Shown here: positions 22,118 through 27,271 of the stretch, piece after piece | Layout: every line of letters starts with the position of its first letter | How positions within the stretch are numbered: position 1 is the first letter of the stretch | Source: DSUN01 sp035527715 | Lineage (GTDB): Bacteria > Planctomycetota > PUPC01 > DSUN01 | Assembly (NCBI GenBank): GCA_035527715.1 | Contig: DATKZY010000173.1 | Location: 1-27,271, forward strand | Direction of reading: 5' to 3' | DNA length: 27,271 nt | The notes under the pieces: model-generated | Told to the model about the DNA's origin: nothing | What the model saw: the letters and a program-made list of their open reading frames with translations, nothing else | The model's database searches: none | Position numbers and translations under genes: made by a program

Positions 22118-22397
22118 ACGGCGCGGCCCCCCGCCCGCAGGCCGCCCCTTGAACTCACCCCAGCACCGCGCGGCCCCGCCATCCACAGCCTTTCCTTGCC
22201 CCGCCGCGTCTGCGCCGCTGCTCGGAGGCCAGCGCGCCTCGGGCCGCGTGGCCTCGATTGGGTGCGCGGCGCCGGGGAGCGGGTTCCACACTTCCGGCCC
22301 GCGCCGCGGGGCGGGCCGGTGGCGGCGGAAGCGTAGGTGATGGTGCGGCATAGGGTTACGCCTGGCCCGGCGGCCCCGCTCCTTCCCCCTCGGCCCC
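22118..22397. other. Upstream region of the sigma54-controlled signalling operon
   Basis: This very GC-rich stretch holds no convincing ORF. A GCGGCC...GGCCGC pair just after the UroD-like stop may form a weak terminator, and a strong inverted repeat lies at 22291-22331. The sigma54 promoter follows. Confidence 0.5.
22291..22331. promoter_or_regulatory. Inverted repeat, possible enhancer site for the sigma54 promoter
   Basis: CCGGCCCGC (22294-22302) and GCGGGCCGG (22311-22319) are perfect complements, with outer CTTCC and GGAAG (22291-22295, 22327-22331). The centre is about 90 bp upstream of the -24 box, a typical place for a bacterial enhancer-binding protein. It could instead be a terminator stem. 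Confidence 0.35.
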
Positions 22398-22412
22398 TGG
22401 CACGAGATTTGC
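22398..22412 (+). promoter_or_regulatory. Sigma54 (RpoN) promoter
   Basis: TGGCACGAGATTTGC is an almost ideal -24/-12 element: TGGCAC, five bases, TTGC, with the invariant GG (22399-22400) and GC (22411-22412) exactly ten bases apart. Transcription would start near 22424, before the sensor remnant and the hybrid kinase. Confidence 0.75.
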
Positions 22413-22457
22413 CCCGTCGAGATGGCCCCTTGTTGATGCATGGGAAAGGAGCCCCCG

Positions 22458-22704
22458 TTGAACGATATGCAGCAGGAGGAGTCCGGCGTTCCTCCACGGC
22501 GTCCTGTTCAACGTTACGGCGACCAAGCGCGCGGAGGAGGCGCTGCGAGCCACGATGGCGGATCTCGTGCGCCTCAACCGCCTGGCCGTCGGCCGCGAGC
22601 TGCGCATGATCGAGCTCAAGAGCGAGGTCAACGCCATGGCGCAGAGGGCAGGGCTGCAACCCCGTACGACCTGGCGTCCGTTGACGAGAGGACTGGGAGC
22701 GGCT
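22458..22704 (+). pseudogene. Remnant of a PAS-type sensor gene, internally deleted
   Basis: A TTG at 22458 with AAAGGAG six bases upstream starts a frame reading MNDMQQEESG, a plausible sensor-protein start. Soon afterwards, in another frame, comes the end of a PAS-associated region: LFNVTATKRAEEALRATMAD, then linker residues RLNRLAVGRELRMIELKSEVNA. That linker style normally ends a PAS sensor protein. The middle of the gene is gone and the two ends are out of frame. The tail frame runs on into the kinase start, but the kinase has its own ribosome site, so this is a relic between the promoter and the kinase. Confidence 0.6.
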
Positions 22705-25700
22705 ATGAAACCGTCCGATAGCAGCGCGAGTGGGCGGGCCTGGAGCCGGTACCTGGCGGTTGGCCTGATCGTCTGTGTGGGGGTCGGGTTGTCGCTCGTC
22801 GCGTCTCTCGTGGCCTCGCACTGGGAGCACGGCAAGGCGCGGGCCTACTTCGGGCGCCTGGCGGGCGAACGCGTGGCGGCGCTGCGCGAGGCGCTGGAGG
22901 TCGAGCAGTTCGCCCTGACAGCGACCCGGGCCTACTACAGCGGTTCCGAGCGGGTGGAGCGTCACGAGTTCCGCACCTTTGCCGGCACGTGCCTGCCGCA
23001 TCTGCGTGGCATCCAGGCCATGGCGTGGGTGCCGCGCCTGCCCGGGGCCGAGCGGGCCGAGTGCGAGCAGGCCGCGCGGGAGGAGGGGGTGGACGGCTAT
23101 GAGATTCGGGAGATGGATGGCGAGGGGGGGCTGGTGCGCGCCCCGGCCCGCGCCGAGTACTTCCCTGTGCTCTTCGTGGAGCCGCGTGCGGGCAACGAGC
23201 GGGCGCTCGGCTTCAACGTGGCGTGGGACCCGAAGCGCTGGGAGGCGATGGAACGCGCGCGGGACTCGAACGAGGCGGTGGCCACGGGGCCCATCGTTCC
23301 CGTGCGGGAGGTAGCGGGGGAGTGCGAACTGCTCCTGTTCCTCCCCGTGTATCGGCGAGGGCAGCCCTGCGACACGGTGGAAGAGCGGCGCGCTGCCCTC
23401 GAAGGCTTCGTCGTGGGCGTCCTGCGGCCCAGGGAGTTCCTGGCCAACACCGTGCGGCGTCTCAATGCGGCGGGGGTGGACGTGTGGCTCCACGACCTGT
23501 CGGCGCCGGGGGGCGCGCAATGCCTCGCCTGCCAGACCGCCTGCCAGTGGGTCGGGCCGCTGCCCTCCACGGAGGCCCTGGACGCGAGGAAAGCATCGGC
23601 CCTGCACGCCGAGCACAGGCTCAGGGTGGGCAAGCGCCACTGGTCCGTCGTGTGCGTGGCCACGCCCGAGTTCATCTCGGGTGTCCGCACGTGGCTGCCG
23701 TGGGCGGGCCTGGCATGCGGGCTCACCCTCACGGGCGCCCTCGCCTTCTATCTGGTGTTGCAGCAGCGCCACGCAGAGCGGCTGGCCGCGGCGGCGGCCC
23801 AGGTGGCCCGCGCGAACGAGACCCTCGAGACCGAGGTCATCGCGCGCCGCGAGGCCACCGCTCGTCTCGAGGAGGAAGTTGCCGCTCACACGCGCGCCGC
23901 CCGAGATGTTCAGGCCCTCCAGCGCCAGATCGAGTTCGTCCTCGGCGCCACGAAGACGGGCCTCGACATGATCGACGGCCAGTTCAACCTCCGCTACGTG
24001 GACCCGGCCTGGGCGAAGATCTACGGGGACTGGGCCGGCAGGAAGTGCCACGAGTACTTCATGGGCCTCGGCGAGCCCTGCCCGGGCTGCGGCATCCCCA
24101 GGGCGCTGGAGACCCGGAGCACCATCGTCACCGAGGAAACCCTCGTCCGGGAGAACAACCGGCGCATTCAGGTGACCACGATCCCGTTCCAGGACGAGAG
24201 CGGCGAGTGGCTGGTGGCCGAGGTCAACGTGGACATCACCGAGCTGGCCCGTCGGGCCGAAGAGCTCGCCTCCGCGCGGAAGGCCCTGCTGAACATGGTG
24301 GACGACCTCGAGAGTGCGCGGGCCGCCGCCGAGGCCGCCAGCCGGGCCAAGAGCGAGTTCCTCGCCAACATGTCCCACGAAATCCGCACGCCCATGAACG
24401 CCATCCTCGGCTTCGCCAAGCTCCTGTTGCGCGAGCCGCTCACCGCGGACCAGCGCGGCTGCGTCGAGACCATCTGCCGCAGCGGCAACGACCTGTTGAC
24501 CTTGATCAACGACATCCTCGATCTCTCGAAGATCGAGGCGAAACGGGTGCAGCCCTCGCCCGAGGTGGTGGACGTTGCGGCCGTGGCGCGCGGCGCGTGC
24601 AACCTCCTCGAGCCGCGCGCGGCCGAGAAGGGGCTCCGCCTCGCCGTGGCGGTGGACCCGTGCACCCCCGCGGCCGTGACCACCGACCCCGTCCGCCTGC
24701 GCCAGATCCTCGTCAACCTCGTCGGCAACGCCGTGAAGTTCACCGACTCGGGCTCCGTCACGGTCACCGTGGCCCCCGCCGAGCCGGCCGAGGGCGACGA
24801 CGAGTGCCTCCACTTCGCCGTGGCCGACACCGGCATCGGCATCCCCCTCGACCGGCAGGAGGCGATCTTCGAGGCATTCGTCCAGGGCGACGGCTCCACG
24901 ACGCGCAAGCATGGCGGCACGGGCCTCGGCCTCACCATCTCGCGTCGCCTCGCCGAGCTGCTCGGCGGGCGGATCTGGGTCGAGAGCTCCCCTGGCCAGG
25001 GCAGCACGTTCCACTTCACCATCCGCACTCACCTGGCCGGCGCGGCCGCGGCGGCCGAAGCATCCACCCCCAGGATGCCGCCGACCCCCGCGCCCACGCC
25101 CGCCACGGCCCCGCCGGACGCCGACGGGCCTTTCGTGCTCGTGGTCGAGGACGACCCGACGACGGCCCGCCTCACGACCGCCATCCTGCGCAAGGCCGGC
25201 TACAACTGCGCCGTCGCACGCGATGGCGCCGCCGCGCTCGACACGGCCCGCGTGCGCCTGCCCCTGGCCATCGTTCTCGACCTCATGCTCCCCGTGATGG
25301 ACGGCTTCGATGTCCTCAGGAGCCTGAAGGCCGACCCGGTGCTGGCGAACGTCCCCGTCATCGTCTGCTCCGTCCTCCCCGAGCAGAGCAGGGCCTTCGG
25401 CCTCGGCGCGCTCGACTACGTGGAGAAGCCGATTGACGGCGACCTGCTCGTGCGCAAGCTCGACCGGCTCCGACGCTCCTTCGGCACCGGCGGCAACGTG
25501 ATGGTGGTGGACGACGACCGCGCCACGCGCCTGATCCTCCAGCGGGTCCTCACGCGGGCCGGCTATCGCGTCGCGGTCGCCGACAGCGGGCCGGACTGCC
25601 TCGCCCTGGTGGACGCCCGGGCGCCGGCCGACCTGGTGGTCCTGGACCTCCTGATGCCGGGAATGGACGGCTTCGAGGTCCTCGAGGCCCTGCGCCAGCG

Positions 25701-26376
25701 CGAGGGGACGCGCGACGTGCCGGTGATCATCAACACGGGACACGACCTCTCGCCCGACGACCTGGCGCGCCTCAACGGCCGCTACGACGCCATCCTCAGC
25801 AAGTCGGCCGACGACATCCCCGGCGTCGTCGCGCGCGTCGCCGCCCTGCTCGACGCCGTGCGCGACGCGGCCGAGCCCGGCCCCGCCGCCGCCCCGCCGC
25901 CCCCACCCCGCGCCGCCACCATCCTGGTCGCCGAGGACGAACCCACGGGACGCCGCTACGTCCGCCGCGTCCTCGAGGAGCGAGGCTGCCGCGTCCTCCT
26001 CGCCGAGAACGGGCAGCAGGCCGTCGAGGCCGCCCAGGGCCAGCACGTGGACCTGGTGCTGATGGACGTGGGGATGCCGGTGCTGGACGGCCTCGAGGCC
26101 ACCCGGCGCATCCGCGAGACGGCTGGGGGCGCGCACGTGCCCATCATCGCCCTCACGGCCCACGCCATGTCCGGCGACGAGGCGAAGTGCCGCCAGGCCG
26201 GTTGCGACGCCTACCTGGCCAAGCCCGTGGACCCCGACGACCTGCTCCGCACCGTCGCGCGCCACCTGGAGGCCGCGCCCCAGCCCCACGCCGCCCGCCC
26301 CCTGGGCGAGCAGGGGCAGGGAAGCCACTCACCCGCTGCACCCGAGACCGTGGAGTACCCCTGTGCCCAACGCTGA
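22705..26376 (+). CDS. CHASE-PAS hybrid histidine kinase with three receiver domains
   Basis: The 1223-aa protein has membrane helix 1 at about 15-38, an extracytoplasmic CHASE sensor domain (about 75-260), helix 2 at about 330-352, a short coiled coil and a Cys-containing PAS domain (about 407-515, EPCPGC). The kinase core follows with H558 in MSHEIRTP, the N-box NLVGNAVKF, DTGIGI and GGTGLGL. Three receiver domains come last, with phosphoacceptors D859, D981 and D1121. All key residues are present, except that REC2 lacks the usual KP motif (SKSADD). CHASE domains bind small extracellular ligands; here the ligand is unknown. I start at 22705 (GGAG about 6 nt upstream), not at the earlier ATG, which lies in the sensor remnant. 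A sigma54 promoter precedes the operon. Confidence 0.93.
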   Translation: MKPSDSSASGRAWSRYLAVGLIVCVGVGLSLVASLVASHWEHGKARAYFGRLAGERVAALREALEVEQFALTATRAYYSGSERVERHEFRTFAGTCLPHLRGIQAMAWVPRLPGAERAECEQAAREEGVDGYEIREMDGEGGLVRAPARAEYFPVLFVEPRAGNERALGFNVAWDPKRWEAMERARDSNEAVATGPIVPVREVAGECELLLFLPVYRRGQPCDTVEERRAALEGFVVGVLRPREFLANTVRRLNAAGVDVWLHDLSAPGGAQCLACQTACQWVGPLPSTEALDARKASALHAEHRLRVGKRHWSVVCVATPEFISGVRTWLPWAGLACGLTLTGALAFYLVLQQRHAERLAAAAAQVARANETLETEVIARREATARLEEEVAAHTRAARDVQALQRQIEFVLGATKTGLDMIDGQFNLRYVDPAWAKIYGDWAGRKCHEYFMGLGEPCPGCGIPRALETRSTIVTEETLVRENNRRIQVTTIPFQDESGEWLVAEVNVDITELARRAEELASARKALLNMVDDLESARAAAEAASRAKSEFLANMSHEIRTPMNAILGFAKLLLREPLTADQRGCVETICRSGNDLLTLINDILDLSKIEAKRVQPSPEVVDVAAVARGACNLLEPRAAEKGLRLAVAVDPCTPAAVTTDPVRLRQILVNLVGNAVKFTDSGSVTVTVAPAEPAEGDDECLHFAVADTGIGIPLDRQEAIFEAFVQGDGSTTRKHGGTGLGLTISRRLAELLGGRIWVESSPGQGSTFHFTIRTHLAGAAAAAEASTPRMPPTPAPTPATAPPDADGPFVLVVEDDPTTARLTTAILRKAGYNCAVARDGAAALDTARVRLPLAIVLDLMLPVMDGFDVLRSLKADPVLANVPVIVCSVLPEQSRAFGLGALDYVEKPIDGDLLVRKLDRLRRSFGTGGNVMVVDDDRATRLILQRVLTRAGYRVAVADSGPDCLALVDARAPADLVVLDLLMPGMDGFEVLEALRQREGTRDVPVIINTGHDLSPDDLARLNGRYDAILSKSADDIPGVVARVAALLDAVRDAAEPGPAAAPPPPPRAATILVAEDEPTGRRYVRRVLEERGCRVLLAENGQQAVEAAQGQHVDLVLMDVGMPVLDGLEATRRIRETAGGAHVPIIALTAHAMSGDEAKCRQAGCDAYLAKPVDPDDLLRTVARHLEAAPQPHAARPLGEQGQGSHSPAAPETVEYPCAQR

Positions 26377-27052
26377 GCCAACCGAGCCCCAGGCAACGAT
26401 CCTCATCGTGGACGACCACCCCGACGCCCGCCGGCTTCTCGCCCTCCTGTTGAGGACCGAGGGCCATCGCCTGCTCCTTGCCCAGGAGGGCCAGGAGGCA
26501 CTCCGCATCGCCGACAGCACGCCCGACCTCTCGCTCATCATCCTGGACGTGATGATGCCGGGCATGGACGGCTTGGAGGTGTGCCGCCAGTTCCGCGCGC
26601 GCCCCCGCAACGTCCACGTGCCCATCATCCTGGTCACCGCGCTCAGCGAAGAGGAGCATCTGGCCAGGGGGCTGGCCGCAGGCGCCGACGACTACGTGAC
26701 CAAGCCCATCCGGCACACCGAGCTGCTCGCGCGCGTGCGCGCCGCCCTGCGCCTCAAGCGCGCCCTGGACCAGCTCATCGGCACCAGGCAACTCGCCGCC
26801 ATCACCGCCATGCAAGTCACCCTCGCCCACGAGATCAACAACCCCCTCACCATCGCCCAGGGCAACCTGGAACTCGTCCTGTCCACCTGCGGCACCGAGG
26901 GCCCCACGCCGCCGCGCCTGCGCGCCGCCCTCGACGCCTGCGTGCGGATCCGCCAACTCGTCCAGCAACTCGTCGAGCTCAAGCGCGTGGCAACCACCTC
27001 CTACGTCGGCTCCGAGCGCATGCTCGACCTCGGTCGCTCCTCCCCCCCGTAG
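26363..27052 (+). CDS. Response regulator REC-DHp protein without ATPase domain
   Basis: The 229-aa protein has an N-terminal receiver domain (about 10-125, phosphoacceptor D62 in LDVMMPGMDG, K114) joined to a helical DHp segment with H156 in LAHEINNPL, like a histidine-kinase dimerisation domain. The sequence ends shortly afterwards with YVGSERMLDL and has no ATPase motifs. I recall similar REC-DHp proteins from related bacteria as complete genes, so this is probably not a truncation. The DHp part may be phosphorylated by the overlapping hybrid kinase or act as a dimeriser or phosphotransfer module. It starts at a GTG (26363) with GGAG 7 nt upstream and overlaps the kinase stop by 14 nt. Confidence 0.88.
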   Translation: MPNAEPTEPQATILIVDDHPDARRLLALLLRTEGHRLLLAQEGQEALRIADSTPDLSLIILDVMMPGMDGLEVCRQFRARPRNVHVPIILVTALSEEEHLARGLAAGADDYVTKPIRHTELLARVRAALRLKRALDQLIGTRQLAAITAMQVTLAHEINNPLTIAQGNLELVLSTCGTEGPTPPRLRAALDACVRIRQLVQQLVELKRVATTSYVGSERMLDLGRSSPP

Positions 27053-27132
27053 AGCGGCCAGTGCGGCCCCCGGCTCGGCCCGGGGTGCGGGCCGGAATTG
27101 TGGGGGGCACATCCTCGCTGCGACCAGACAAG

Positions 27133-27209
27133 CGGAAAAGACACCCGCTGTCTTTTGCCGGAACGGCCCTCCGGGTGCTTCGCACAAAAGACAGCGGGTG
27201 TCTTTTCCG
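27133..27209. terminator. Nested double-hairpin terminator of the signalling operon
   Basis: Arms 27133-27157 and 27185-27209 are perfect 25-bp complements around a 27-nt loop. Each arm also folds by itself: AAAAGACA, five bases, TGTCTTTT. Every fold has As before and Ts after, so it can terminate transcription in both directions, for the kinase operon on the left and the minus-strand gene on the right. It may also be a dispersed repeat pair. Confidence 0.75.
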
Positions 27210-27231
27210 TCGCTTCGGCTCGCGGCGTGGC

Positions 27232-27271
27232 TCAGCGCAGGCGGCGCTTGAGGACCTTCTCGTCCATCGGC
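27232..27271 (-). CDS. C-terminal end of an unidentified gene
   Basis: The minus strand reads PMDEKVLKRRLR then TGA (27234-27232), entering from the right edge of the window. A Lys/Arg-rich helical end is plausible for a real protein, and the bidirectional terminator just beyond supports a gene ending here. Only 12 codons are visible; no function can be given. Confidence 0.4.
   Translation of the reverse strand, partial: PMDEKVLKRRLR

Noticed and set aside
22555..22704. N-terminal extension of the hybrid kinase from the ATG at 22555
   Set aside because: The residues are a typical PAS-sensor tail and the ATG at 22705 has its own ribosome site followed by the expected first membrane helix.
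22021..26328. 1435-codon open frame on the minus strand across the hybrid kinase
   Set aside because: It is antisense to a protein with every kinase and receiver motif intact and has no domain of its own.

Overview
The window is GC-rich bacterial DNA, apparently from an uncultured Planctomycetota-like member of the PVC group. I infer this from gene content rather than a marker gene: a secreted prenyltransferase/squalene-oxidase-repeat protein beside a giant membrane coiled-coil protein, a UroD/MtaA-like decarboxylase, a malectin lipoprotein, an SDR plus zinc alcohol dehydrogenase pair, a CHASE hybrid kinase with a REC-DHp partner, and REP-like dispersed repeats of a kind I associate with such genomes. 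Most genes are about 70% GC or more; the island at 273-4471 is clearly lower (50% in the sampled stretch 541-600, against 73% at 7381-7440).

Layout. (1) 1-4740: a compact four-gene minus-strand island reading endonuclease III-like glycosylase, C5 DNA methyltransferase, GHKL/MORC-type ATPase, putative O-methyltransferase-like protein. It has one strong sigma70-type promoter (4494-4522), 4-nt overlaps at two of three junctions and a likely terminator after the last gene. Both sides carry fragments of the neighbouring prenyltransferase-repeat gene. (2) 4741-10297: that prenyltransferase-repeat gene and, 1 nt upstream of it, a 1496-aa membrane/coiled-coil/Gln-Ala-rich protein. (3) 10644-12729: an HTH regulator, an ImmA/IrrE metalloprotease, a 46-codon ORF overlapping both neighbours by 4 nt, and a zinc-ribbon/PIN-like protein cut off by REP-type repeats. 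(4) 12865-18089: DEAD-box helicase, then minus-strand typA, yidD, rnpA and a beta-propeller-like gene carrying an in-frame REP-like palindrome. (5) 18090-22117: an SDR and a zinc ADH facing away from each other around a 299-bp fold-back element with 18/19-bp terminal inverted repeats, then a malectin lipoprotein and a UroD-like protein. (6) 22398-27231: a near-perfect sigma54 promoter, the remnant of a deleted PAS-type sensor gene, a CHASE-PAS-HK-REC-REC-REC hybrid kinase, an overlapping REC-DHp protein without an ATPase domain, and a nested double-hairpin terminator. The last bases hold the end of another minus-strand gene.

The strongest candidate for a little-described system is the four-gene island. 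It looks like a restriction-modification-related defence operon in which a GHKL ATPase and a second methyltransferase-like protein accompany a cytosine-5 methylase. No classical restriction nuclease is visible; the only DNA-incising enzyme is an intact endonuclease III-type glycosylase/lyase. It may be a deamination-repair companion of the methylase or, more speculatively, the cutting component. The second candidate is the HTH-ImmA-small ORF-PIN cassette, apparently now inactivated at its toxin end. Everything here comes from reading the sequence; no database search was run.
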